Shown here: one piece after another, positions 23,054-34,313 of the stretch
Numbering within the stretch: the first letter of the stretch is position 1
Layout of the letters: every line of letters begins with the position of its first letter
NCBI GenBank assembly: GCA_036346375.1
Contig: CM070520.1
Span: 18,328,852-18,392,851, forward strand
DNA length: 64,000 nt
Direction of reading: 5' to 3'
DNA from: Guadua angustifolia
Taxonomy: Eukaryota; Streptophyta; Magnoliopsida; Poales; Poaceae
Position numbers and translations under genes: made by a program
The notes under the pieces: model-generated
Databases searched by the model: none
What the model saw: the letters and a program-made list of their open reading frames with translations, nothing else
What the model was told of the DNA's origin: nothing

Positions 23054-23888
23054 GGTACCATGTGATATGGTTGGCATGATAAGATATTTATGCCGTGCGG
23101 GTAAAGTGTATAACCTCTGCAGAATTTAAATCTATTCAAATAATCATGTCCCTAGTCATGGACATCACTTGGTTATATCCCACAATAGGGCCTGTTCGTT
23201 TTTGCTTTTGATTCTGGATTCTGACCCCAAAAGCATAAAAAAACAAACAGCCCGATTCTAGAATTCGATTCTCACAATCTAGCTCACCCATATACACTAG
23301 AATCCATAATCCACTTAATATGTGCTTTTGGAGAATCAACTTCTCTACAACCATAATCCAGAATCAGCTTTTAGATAATCCAAAGCTAAAACAAACATGA
23401 CCTAAGTAGTGTTATGTTTTAAGTATTGGTTGAAAAGTGTGTGGATAGGAAGTCCATGCACGGCTTGACCGGCAAAAGGATTTTGCCGATATTTTAATTA
23501 TTTATGGCAGCAAGTCACATGTCTATTGCAAATGAAAGATCATTTCATGCAAAATTAGAAAACTTGATAGGATAGCCACTCCACTTAACATAGCCTTGCA
23601 TACCACATAACTTTGTTTATAAGTCTTGCGGAGTACAAGTTTGTACTCATTGTTGCTTATTGAACTTATTCAGAACATGTGGAAGAAGACCCATGATACG
23701 GTTACTTTATGCCACAAATTACAACGAAAATGACACTGAGTGCTAGGGTTTTAACCCAATCGGTTACCTTTGGATGGGTTGAGGCATACTAGCCTGATTT
23801 TGGTTGCCTTATTGTTCTTGTTTTCTATTGCAGACTTTTGTTTTGTGAACTATTAGGCTGGTGAGCCCTCTTTCTGTAAAAATTCGTC
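23054..23888 (+). mobile_element. Right half of the older LTR split by the Tat element
   Basis: It resumes with the duplicated GGTAC and carries a block (23098-23165) similar to 5470-5545 of the long LTR-like insertion. A TACAAGTTTGTACTC word (near 23634) is of the kind seen near the end of grass gypsy LTRs. A MITE-like element lies inside it at 23188-23403. Confidence 0.5.
23188..23403. mobile_element. MITE-like element with ~40-bp inverted ends
   Basis: Left end GGGCCTGTTCGTTTT followed by GCTTTTGATTCTGGATTCTG is mirrored on the right by CCATAATCCAGAATCAGCTT and AAAACAAACATGACC. This gives about 40 bp of imperfect terminal inverted repeat on a 216-bp element. No clean TSD is visible, so the superfamily (hAT or PIF) is undecided. 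Confidence 0.6.
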
Positions 23889-23890
23889 AT

Positions 23891-25241
23891 CTAGACCTAT
23901 ATTTTGATGTTAAGTATATGTGCTACCTTATCTTTTATTTCTCGAGAATAGATGTGATATGTCAATGTTGAATGTGTGTGATGGCAATTGATGTAAACTA
24001 GCACACAACACATAGAGGGATCGGATTTACAACCCGAGTCCCAACAATTTAGGACCAAAAGGCGCAGTTTTGACCAAGGTGAAGCATGCCCTCGACCACG
24101 AGGGGCTTATGGGGGCCCACCGTCCCCTACGTCCAAGCGAAGAACTAAAGGATTCAACCCCTTCACCACAATCAAAGGTGCCAAATTGGACCAAGGGCTC
24201 CACACCACTGCCCTTCATTAGAGAGGAAAAGGGTCCAAAAGCATCTATACCTCTTCAACAAGACAGCCAACCACCTCAGTAGACCTATATTTTGATGTTA
24301 AGTATATATGCTACTTTGTATTTTATTTCTCAAGAATAAATGTGATATATCAATGTTGAATGTGTGTGCTGGCAATTGACTGTGAACTAGCATACAACAC
24401 ACATAGCAATGGAGAGCGAAAATTTTAGGAGCTCGCAAATTTAACTACAATCAATAAACGTGAAAGTCTATATACACATCACATAAGCAAAAACCACCAA
24501 AATTTTTTTTTACTAAAAGCATAGTCCAATACATACGTGAACATTCTCAAAATGAAAACAAAGAAAGATGAGTCAAGCATTTCACTACGACACTACCAAT
24601 AGTTCGACGATTTGCCAACAAAAAATCCAATCACACAACAAAAGAGACTATGCAAGATAGAAATATGTTGATTAGTAGATTATATAACATAAAAAAACAT
24701 ATTCATATTGAAGTATTGAACTAGTGTTTCACATATCACTAATGTTCTAATCAAGCCTAGTACGAGGCAAACTAGTCTTATGCTTTGACAGTATACAAAA
24801 TATGAATTTCCAGAAAAGAGTGTAGCTAAACAACATTCACAGGGTTACTGGGCAAACAGACATGGTTAAGCTTATTGTCAATTACTAACACTTGAAAATA
24901 AAGGCGGAGGGAGGTTCAGATTATCTGTTGTACTAATAGATGTCCATGCTGAAATGAGCCGGCAACCGCCTAGCCTTGGGTCAAATTTACAACCTGGGTC
25001 CCAACACTTTAGGACCAAAAGGCATAGTTTTGACCAAGGCAAAGCAAGCCCTCGACCGCGAGTGGCTTAGAGGCAGCCCACCGTCCCCTACGTCCAAGCG
25101 AAAAACTAAAAGATTCGACCCCTTCACCACAATCGAAGGGGCCAAATTGGACCAAGGGCTCCACACCACTGCCCTTCATTAGAGAGGAAAAGGGTTCGAA
25201 AGCATCTATACCTCTTCAACAAGACAGTCAACCACCTCGGT
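23891..25241. repeat. Interleaved segmental duplication, pattern A-B-A'-C-B'
   Basis: Module A (23891-24014) recurs as A' (24280-24406). Module B (24018-24281) recurs as B' (24978-25241). Both pairs are direct and about 90 percent alike by eye. C (24407-24977) is single-copy and AT-rich, with nothing recognisable. The open frames in B and B' differ by frameshifts, so B is probably not coding. Confidence 0.8.
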
Positions 25242-25768
25242 CGTCTCTCAAAGGGATCCTCTGGCCCGAAGAGAAACACCTCATGAATATCAAAAGAGGA
25301 GGCCAAAGTCCTAGTGAAATTGAAAAGACAACATGGTGGATACAACCCACAAGGGTCACCGTGCACCAAGTCTACTACACAAAAAAAAGACCACAAAGCT
25401 ACTATACATTTTTTGTAATCTTACATCCCAATATCATGGCACTATAAATGCGGTCATCCCATCATTGCTTGATGTACGGTGGTACGTGTCATTTTGGTTT
25501 CAATTTGTTGTGTACTGTGCCAATAGCCATGGCAAAGGTAGGGCCACTTTTACTGCTGCATAACACTGTAGAGTGATCATAGGTTCTGGTTTGAAGTGAT
25601 CAGGCCCTGTAGTACAACACCACTAAAGCTTGCTCCGAACAGAGACACAATATATAATATTTTGAAGACACAGAAACAACTCTCAAAGGGAATGATCTTA
25701 CAGGCAGAGTTCATCCCTATGTGAAGATCTAACGTTAAGGGAATAACAAAACAGAAGGCTTCTTCCAG
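25242..25768 (-). other. 3' flank of the zinc-knuckle gene
   Basis: This covers the probable 3' UTR and terminator region of the minus-strand gene whose stop codon is at 25769-25771. No polyadenylation signal stands out and no coding is seen. Confidence 0.4.
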
Positions 25769-28700
25769 CTAACTTTTTCCAAAACGGACATGAGTGTTCT
25801 TGGCGTATCTTGACGACGAAAAGCCATGTTTTCTTGCATTTGATGAATAATTTGAGCTAGGTGATGCACTGCCATGTTTTTGCCATCCTGAAGACTGAGG
25901 AGATGAGTAGTCACCGCGAGAAGAGAACTGGTGATTAGTGTATGGCTTCTTAGGAGTAGATGGAGGAGCCCACCCATTGGATTTGTACTTCTTAAATGAC
26001 AGATCATCTGGATCATCAACAACCCAACCACCCCTAGCTCTGGATTTACCATGAGATGCGTCCCTTCTCTCCTCAAAAAGGGGGCCTTTTCTTTTACTTG
26101 TTTTACGAACATCATGAGGAGCTGATCTAATGCCAAAATCAGTTTTCCCTTTCTCCCTATTCCTACTATGTGCCGACCGCTCGCCTTTCAACCTATTAGA
26201 CTGCAAAAATAACAGAAGTGTGCACAAGATAAATACCCATGCAATTGTTATCAGCAGGCATTCCAAGATGCTTATAATAACCTTAACATTCTCTGTGCAT
26301 CCCCGTGCAATGTGACCTTGCTTGCCACATTTGAAGCATTTGGTTGAAGTTGTGGCAGCACTATTTTCCCTACGTTGCTTGGCACATCCCTGTAATAGAA
26401 AGTTCACCATTAAACAGCTGCCATGAGAAGCAACAAATAGAAACATAGGAAGTTATAAAGATTAAAACTTACCAAACCAATATGACCAGACTGGGCACAA
26501 TTATAACAATTAACTTCTTTTGGACAACTATCAGAGAAGTCAGCACAACATAGATGACCATTCTGGTTACACACGTAGCATTTTATTTCCTGCATAGTCC
26601 AACAAGACGGAGTAAGGGAGAAAGGCAGAAAGCACCTTTGTACAATTCATGACTAGGGCTTCAGTGAATGTAAACTAGCAACTTGAAGGAGACAGTTGCC
26701 CTACACAGAATCCTCATCTTGTATTGGATGTTACTAAGTGAAAAAATTGTATATGCGGATTCAGGGACTGGATTAGCACAGAATCGTAGGAAAGGCCTAA
26801 CATAAAACTGACCTAGCCTAACTTATGAATAGCAGACAAAGCTGGGTCAACAAAATGTATCCTACAACCTAATCAACCAGCTCAGACCAAAATTCATTTA
26901 TAGGCTTTGTCTTCAGATCAAAGCTAGGGGGAAACAGTACCTTTCACAACCATATTCTGACAACACATTTCCAAAAGAGTCAGAGAGTTATAACCAGGCA
27001 AGCAACCCAACATACAAACATTCACCCATGACAGCAAGATGACAACTTTGAGAAAACAATAAGACAAAAAAGAACTGACCTTAACATCATCAGGTGGATA
27101 ATCATTACCACATCCAAACATATCATGACCTATTTCTCCACATCTGAAACACAGTTCGGTGGATTGTTGGGTATTCCTCTTGTGCTTTTCAGGGCAATCT
27201 TTCGCCATATGACCTCCTTTTTTGCAGATGAAACAGTCTTGAACCTACGAAAAGTATTAACAAATATTTGATTCCTGACAATGACTATCACTTGCAAGAA
27301 CTATTTTGCAAATCATTATTTTTTAGGGCATGATCCAAAAATAAGCTACAGTTGCAGCAGACAAGCACAAGCACTACCAACAATCGTACCAGAATATGTG
27401 TACGACAAAAAAATAATACAGCAACTATTCAGGTTTAAACAAAAATGAAACCTTAAATTTTGAATACACATGCATGGATGAGTCCAAAACAAGGGAGATA
27501 TCTCCAAATCATTTTATTTTTTTCACATGTCATGAAATAGTAATACAGATGTTATGGACTTGCTTAGACCATAACAGAACGGGTAAACACCGCCGAGAGG
27601 ATGGCCGGACGGCGAACGGCTTGGGGAGAAGGGAAGGGACTACAGATGAGAATGAATTTGTTCTTTCTTGCTTGATTTGATCAATGATAGCCGGCCACCT
27701 TGTATAGTGAGCCTCCTAACAATCAGTGCAAACAAAATAGTAAGAGTAAATTTCTCAAAACTACAGATTTCTTGTACAAACTATCAGAAAACTACAGATT
27801 TTAGTTTCTATTTTACAAAACTGGAAAATTTGTATCGTAAAACTACAGGTTTTAGAATTGACCATTTTCTATAACTGGTCTAATAGTCCGGGCCCACATG
27901 GCATCCTCACATGCGATGAGGCTGCCATGTGGGCCCAAACTATCAGACTCATCACAAGAAATGGTCAATTCTAAAACCTATAGTTTTGTGACACAAGTTC
28001 TCCTAAAATCTGTAGTTTTGTGAAATATGAACTAAAACCTATAGTTTTCTGATAGTTTGTACAAAAAATCTATAGTTTTGTGAAATTTACTCAAATAGTA
28101 AAGATAAGATAGGATCCTAACAATAAGTAACTAATCCCAACAATAAGGAAACTAAAGATAAGAGGATCAATCAAACTGATCCTGACCAGCATGCCTTGCA
28201 TGGCCAGGGCCATGACAACAGATATCATTCCTCTTCAAATGGCATGACAGGTACAAGCTTAGGACAATGAAATGAACGAATAGATCTAGAAAGCACAAAC
28301 TACTGGAAGCAAAATATGAACTAGCATGATGAGTACAAAAGAGTTGTTTAAATCAAGATTATCAACAGACTGAATTTGAAGGAAACATATATTTTCCGTT
28401 ATTGTTTTCACATCCAAAGTTTAAGGACATCAAATGAGTAGGATCAAGGTGTTCTACAATTCATCTACTAAATTATGTTGAATGAGAAAGTTAATCAAGA
28501 TGCAGGAGCTCAACAAAAGCCAGATATCCAAACAATGTTCCAAGTAACACGCCTAAGACAATATTTCTTGACGATCTTACTACATGGGCAAGTAAATTTG
28601 CATGATTGCATGAGTTGGAACCTAAACGAGAACATGTTAAAGGCAAGAATTGAAATAACCTCCAACATAGCAAAATTACATGTAAACAATGGAAAACCAA

Positions 28701-30083
28701 ATACAATGAGCTCGTCAAGGGCATGAATGGACATACCCAAGTCACCGAGCGATAATTCGTCGGATCTAGGGAGACCAACCTGCGTGCACTGCTTCGCATT
28801 GTGTCCGAACAATCCACAAACGAAGCATGGCTTCTTCCGCTTTTCCATTGGGCAGTTTGCAGCTACATGGCCTTCCTCACCACAATTAAAGCAAGTCTCC
28901 AACATGGTTTCCCCAGGATCAAAGTATCTTGGTCCACGCTGATAATGAGCAGAAGCAACGTAAGTGTCAACTACTTATCTCAGTTGCACATATACAAAGA
29001 AATTCACTTGGAACTTACAAGAAGCTTCCGCAGAACTATATTATCAGAAACAGGGACATCAAGCCCATCTTCAATGAGCACCAATTCTGCTGTCCCAGTT
29101 TGTCCCTCTTGGGTGCCACCAACCTGAGGCTAAAAATCCAAATCCACTCATTAGTGCCTCTTCAGGACATCAACCTTACTTATTTGTTCCCAACGAAAGA
29201 ACACCGAACACAGCTGCGGCTGCCGATAACCAACATAAAATCAGCTGTCTTTTATATGTCAAGGTTTTCAATCAGTTATTCAATTCATGAATAACTTTAT
29301 ATGCATATTTTTTTATAATGGACAACAAGAAAAGGAATTTTCTTTGCTTGGGTTTCTAAGAAACAGAAGGTTGTGTCTTACAAAATAGAAAAACAACAGT
29401 CTTCCTTCTAGAGTATTTACTATTTTTCAAAAACATAGTTCAGTCAGTATCTGCGCATACCTCCTCCTAAAGCACAGTTATGAAATGCTTATGCCACTAT
29501 GCCAGTAACAGCAAGACTAGCGTAGACTACGCAATGGACGCTGCCATCGATTCCTATATCTTTCCATAGCTTCCTTTGAGCTCACATTAGAGGAGTTTAG
29601 TCACACAGCTCCCAATTCAACTGATTCTATTGGCATTTGTTTAACTAAGGCCTCTGAATACACCACGTATTCGATATTTCGATTGCTCAATTAAATACAT
29701 CATACTGCACGAGCACGAGCAAGGGAGAGGCCCACGCTTACCTCCTTCTCGGCGGCGGCCGCCGCCTCCGGCGCCTCCTTCCGCTGATTCTTATTCGCCT
29801 TGCGCCGCTTCTTCTTCTGCTTCCTCTTGGGGTCCGCCTCGCCGAGCTCCACCACGGCGTCCTCGTCGACCTCATCGCCGGAGGATAGCGACAGCAGGTC
29901 GGCGAACACGGGGCGGCCGCCCGCCGCCTCGCGCCGCCGCGCCCGCGCGACGATCTCGAGGCTGAGGTCCTCGTTGCCTGCCTCCTCGTCCTCGTCGTCG
30001 CTGAGGGATGGCCGGCGCCGTGGAGGAGAGTCGTCGTCCAGGTCCGGGTCGCGCCGCGCTCTGGAGCGCCAGCGCTGGGCCAT
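25769..30083 (-). CDS. Seven-knuckle CCHC zinc-finger protein, 475 aa
   Basis: Seven exons on the minus strand: 30083-29742, 29123-29019, 28938-28780, 27244-27080, 26589-26473, 26389-26282, 26200-25769. All splice sites are GT-AG and all introns are phase 0. The N-terminus is acidic (NEDLSLEIV) and followed by the basic, NLS-like KRKQKKKRRKANKNQRK. The motif RGPRYFDPGE precedes the knuckles. CCHC knuckles are at residues 165-178, 187-200, 206-219, 234-247, 285-298 (split by intron 5) and 314-327. A degenerate knuckle begins at 261 (CYVCNQNGH, no Cys at the fourth position). The C-terminus is Ser/Gly/Arg-rich and ends VRFGKS. Zinc knuckles of this type bind RNA. The layout recalls plant CCHC 'zinc knuckle family' proteins and the Air1/Air2/ZCCHC7 subunits of the nuclear TRAMP complex; that link is inferred. 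Confidence 0.85.
27550..28250 (-). mobile_element. Copia-like LTR remnant in intron 3 of the zinc-knuckle gene
   Basis: The sequence around 27550-27720, and less clearly 28101-28250, resembles a minus-oriented copia-type LTR: TGTTATGG start, CCATAACA close by, and AACAAATTCATTCTCATCTG on the minus strand. A Mutator-type MITE lies inside it. No coding is seen. Identification is by resemblance only and the ends are approximate. Confidence 0.3.
27744..28092. mobile_element. Mutator-type foldback MITE with perfect 9-bp TSD
   Basis: A 349-bp palindromic element starts GAGTAAATTTCTCAAAACTA and ends TTTTGTGAAATTTACTC; almost the whole length folds into two arms. The 9-bp flanks AAATAGTAA at 27735-27743 and 28093-28101 are identical, the TSD length of Mutator-like elements. 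The centre carries the inverted pair GGGCCCACATGGCA ... TGCCATGTGGGCCC. Confidence 0.85.
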
Positions 30084-30222
30084 TGGCGTTGGCGGCGACG
30101 TGGTGGGGGAGGAGAGAGCAAACCCTAGCGTGTTTGATCTGGGCGGCGCTGGGGGCGGGGCTGGTTTGTCGGGGGCGGAATATTCCAGGTGATCCGACCG
30201 GCGAGCCTAACCAGCACCGGAC

Positions 30223-31723
30223 CAGGTTCAAAATTTCGTTTTGAATAAAATTTCGTCCACGACTGAAATCCAAGATTTCGGTATTTCAGATAAAATCTAT
30301 TCAAAATTTAAATGCAGTTTGTTTGTCATCGCCGAAATTACCCAAAATTTAAAAAGAATAATTTAAATCCGGTTTGTTTGTCATCGCCGAAATTACCCGA
30401 AATTTCGGCCGAAATTCCCGAAATTTCGCCGAAATTGGACTAATCAAAAAATGATTCAAACGATGTCTAAACATTTTGACATTTTTTTTGAAGGTTTCTG
30501 ACACAATAAATATGTTCTCATAAAATTTTCAGGTGATTATCAGGTCTATGGAATTTTTACAAATTCAAACATTGGTACTATCCAGATGAAATGTTGACCG
30601 GCAAGTTTGAACCGGATGAAAAATGGTACAAACAACGTTAGCAAATTTTGAAATTTTTTATGCATGATTATGATGAATCACTAATGTTTCAATAAAATTT
30701 TCGGATGGTGATCAAGACTCAAGAATTTTTAAAAATTCAGACAGTGCTACTATCTTGATAAAAGCTTTACCGGCAAATTTGAACGGAATGAAAAATAGTT
30801 CAAACTACGTCGAAAAATTTTGGAAATTTTTGTGGCAGGTTCTCATGTATCACTAATGTTTTTATAAAAGTTTCATATGATTATCATGCTTGAAGAAATT
30901 CTAAAAATTCTGATAGTGCTACGTGCTGATAAAAGCGTGATAATTAATACATAGATTTGCTTTGGAGATAAAAGAAGGTTTAAAATTTATAAAAATTTTA
31001 CAGAAGAGTGATAAGGAAGTTTTTAAGATCTCATAAAAATTTTGAATCATGATCACACTCCAGTGAATTTATAAAATTCTTACAAGGCATAATAGCATTT
31101 ATGTTCTTTCTCTTTTGGTTTTTACAATATAGTATAACAAATGAAATTCAATGGTTTTATAGATTTTATTGACCAAACAAAAAAAAATTTAAAATTTGTT
31201 TAAAATTTTATAGAATAGTACTGAGGAAATTCTTAATCTGTCATAAAAATTTTAGATTATGATCACACTCGAGAAAATTTAGAAAAATGTAACAAGTTTA
31301 TTGTCCCAATTATGTATATTTTGTTTTTGATTTTTTGAAGATAACAAATGAAGTTCAATTATTTTTAAAAAATTTTTTTATGATTCTACACTACTAATGA
31401 TGATACCTTAAAATTTTCAAATCATTATCAAGCTTGTACAATTTTATAAAAATCTGAAAGTGTTTCTGCCCAAATTTTAAAATGTCTCAAAAAATTAGTT
31501 TTTCAACAAATTTTCATGTAAGATGACTTTTTAGGGGTTATTGGTCTAATTCCAGTTAAATCCGGCCCTAGAACATCAAAATCCAGTTTCAAAAGCTGAA
31601 ATTTTCGAAATTATTGTAGCAAATTTAAATTTTTTAAAAATTTCAAATTCGACCGGTAGTTCAAATCTTGCCCTGTCCCAAAATCCGAAATTTCGCCGAA
31701 TTTCGGCGAAATTTTTAACCCTA
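30223..31723. mobile_element. Non-autonomous hAT element upstream of the zinc-knuckle gene
   Basis: The ends CAGGTTCAAAATTTCG and CGAAATTTTTAACCCTA are inverted repeats of hAT type (YAGGG). The flanks CACCGGAC (30215-30222) and CACTGGAC (31724-31731) match at 7 of 8, the hAT TSD length. Subterminal regions are packed with palindromic GAAATTTCGG words. No transposase coding. It starts 140 bp upstream of the ATG at 30083, so it lies in or next to that gene's promoter. Confidence 0.75.
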
Positions 31724-31799
31724 CACTGGACAAAGGTTGGGTTCGTCCGTTCGTGCAGCCAGGGGAGCGCGTGCATGACCAGACCAGATATTCAGATGG

Positions 31800-32217
31800 G
31801 ATTTTACTTAGTACTTGGTAGCAGGCAGAGGGTCTGCAAAATCGATAAAAATTGCTAAAAAATTATGATTTTTTTGTTGTATCGGTGTGGCTCGGTTTCT
31901 AAAACCGCTCGATAAATCGATTTAGTTAAAAAAAATAACAAATTTGAAAAAAATTATGTGACGTAAACCAGTCGAAATCTGTGAAAATCGCTCGATTTTC
32001 TAAGAAAATAGATAAAAATCGCTCAAAAAATCGATCGTCAAAAAGTTAAACTAGTATGTCGATTTTCCATGGAAACAGCTGATTTTCTTTTCTTTTCAAA
32101 AATTTTGATTTTGAAACTCTACAATTTTTGACGATTTTTGGCTCGATATTTCCGATTTTTGAAATTTGAATTTTGAACTATTTTCTTCAAACCAATATTG
32201 TTAACCCTGGTAGGTAG
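31800..32217. mobile_element. hAT-like AT-rich remnant
   Basis: Dense repeats of the words AAAATCG and CGATTTTT form inverted subterminal blocks. The right end TTAACCCTG resembles the hAT end at 31723. The left end is unclear (CAGAGGGT near 31824) and no convincing TSD is seen. Confidence 0.35.
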
Positions 32218-33248
32218 TAGGGGTGAATATGGATGCAGACCAATCTTACTCGTCTCATGTTTTAACTATATCTTTTCTCTTGATTTATAGTCAGAATAGT
32301 AAAGTACCCGTGTGTTACAACAAAAACATATTTTTTAACCAAATAATTAAATCATGTCACGTGTTTACAAAAAATAAAATTGTAATCTTGAGTTACCATG
32401 TGGAGAAAGAAGTGGGTAATGGCCCGGCCAGAGGAAGCGGGTGTGGCGGAAAGAGAGATATGCGGTTGGTTTCTTTTTTATCTTGTGACTTATAAGTCGG
32501 CGCCTTGCTTTATTTAGAGAGGAGGAGAGAGACGATAGACGATCGCCACTAACTCCTATTTATATTTATAGTTGGATATGGATAAACCAGATATAGATAC
32601 AAATTCAAAGTATTTAGGATACGAATACGGAACAGATGCATGATGATTCGGATCAAAAACGGATAAAATATGTGAATAGTTGCTTATAGAAAAAATATAT
32701 GCTAAACACATACCATCATTACTTCAACACAAGTACATGATATAAGTAATACAGGAATTAAATTTTCATGGACTTGGACAAGAATAATGTCTATAAAACC
32801 TAGAAAGTTTAAGGCGCTAATGAATGGCAATACTTTCCTAATTATTTCCAAATAACAATCATTTTAATAATATTAGAAAGAAATAACTGGACAATTCGAA
32901 TTCAGTACATATGCTCTATATTACCTTGAATTTGTAGTTTTGTACACATTATATACGCACATACATTCCACACTACCTTTAAATAGTAGCCCAGCCCAAA
33001 ATAGTCTTTCACAGCCTTACTCAAAACGGATATCAAAATAGAATTTAGTCTGATATCCAGGTCCCAATTCGGATCCATTAGATATCACATCCTCTGAATC
33101 CAAACCCGAATTTGAATTGTCCTATTTGGATCCGATCTTGGATCTAACCGAATACTAAATTAAATTTGTTTCCAAATCCAGTTTCGATCAGATCTGTTTC
33201 CGATCGGATCTAGCTCCGAATCAGACGGGAAATATCTAACCCCTTTTC
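32218..33248. mobile_element. Non-autonomous hAT-like element
   Basis: The left end TAGGGGTGAATATGGATG faces the right end CCCTTTTCACCCCA, an imperfect inverted pair of hAT type. Subterminal sequence repeats GGATACGAATACGG, GATTCGGATC and GGATCCGATC words, as in many plant hAT derivatives. No TSD could be confirmed and no transposase is encoded. Confidence 0.5.
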
Positions 33249-33570
33249 ACCCCAACTTCTTAATTGGAATCTGCAAGACTAGCATCATGGATGCATTGCT
33301 AGGCATGACATACGATTATAGTTTTGGATTATGCATTTACCTGGTAGGTCTAAAATCAATGTAGTTTGAACTTTAGATTTTATGGGAGAGACTACGACAC
33401 AAGAATCTTAGTCCACTTAGGATGAAATCATAAAAAAAATGAAGTTGCGTCTATGTGCTTCCACTTTCTATAATTCAGTGGTGGCAAAAGTCTTAATGGA
33501 AGTAAGAAGTGTAATGTTTTGAGCGTGAAAGTCTGCCTTGTATTCTTAAAGAAAAATCTTGAAGGAAGTA

Positions 33571-33868
33571 AGAGCATGTACAGTAGCCTGTCTTTAAAGA
33601 TTATCTTTATGATTTCTATCTCACCTAGTGACAGCATAAAAGACAACATCTTTAGTAGTGTTTCTAAAGTCATTTCTCTAACTATTTTATATTATTTTCA
33701 TGGCATTGTTCTCTGTTATACTCCATCACTTTTGTATTAGTTTATGTAATTAGTTTGTCTCTTATATAAGAGACATTACATTCTTTTTCCTCACCTTCCT
33801 TCTCATCTATATAGGATTTTGCTGATATAGTATAGGTAAGAGACAGTTGAAGTGATATTAAGATGCTC
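33571..33868. mobile_element. Tourist-type MITE with TAA target duplication
   Basis: This 298-bp element has GAGCATGTACAGTAG on the left and TTAAGATGCTC on the right, flanked by TAA at 33568-33570 and 33869-33871. A 3-bp TAA duplication is the mark of PIF/Harbinger Tourist MITEs. The palindrome GTCTCTTATATAAGAGAC is inside. There is no coding. Confidence 0.7.
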
Positions 33869-34313
33869 TAAGAATAGCTTCTTCACAACACTGAAATTCA
33901 AGTTTGACCGTGTTTACTTAGGATTCGATATCTAGAATAATGGGTCCATTCACAACACAAAACTTGTAATTGATTTTGTTTCATATTTTAATTGGGAATT
34001 TTTTCGTATGAGATGTGCAAAATTGTTTCAACAATCTATCATTTATACTTTAGCACAGCAGTAGTGTTTTTTCAATTAACCAAGAACACAACAATGTCTC
34101 TATGAACAATAGGAATCACTGCAATCGCACAATAAGCAACTGCACCTGATCTGAGCAGCCCATTTTTAGATCAAATTATCTAGATTCATGTGCTACAGTA
34201 AAAATGGTGCTACAATATCACACACGAACTGAGCTGTCTATCTGAGATCCTATGTTGCTATTGCAACTTCTAACTGCACAGAACCTATCCGTGGAAACAC
34301 ATAGGGTTGTGTG

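Noticed and set aside
24070..25182. Related short open frames in modules B and B'
   Set aside because: The two copies encode different frames after indels, so selection on a protein is unlikely.
29738..30273. Other frames across exon 1 of the zinc-knuckle gene
   Set aside because: High GC leaves all frames open. Only the MAQRWRSRARR frame splices in phase to the knuckle exons.
30360..30440. Possible coding of Arg-Asn-Phe-Gly repeats from GAAATTTCGG words
   Set aside because: These are palindromic subterminal repeats of a hAT element that translate in several frames by chance.
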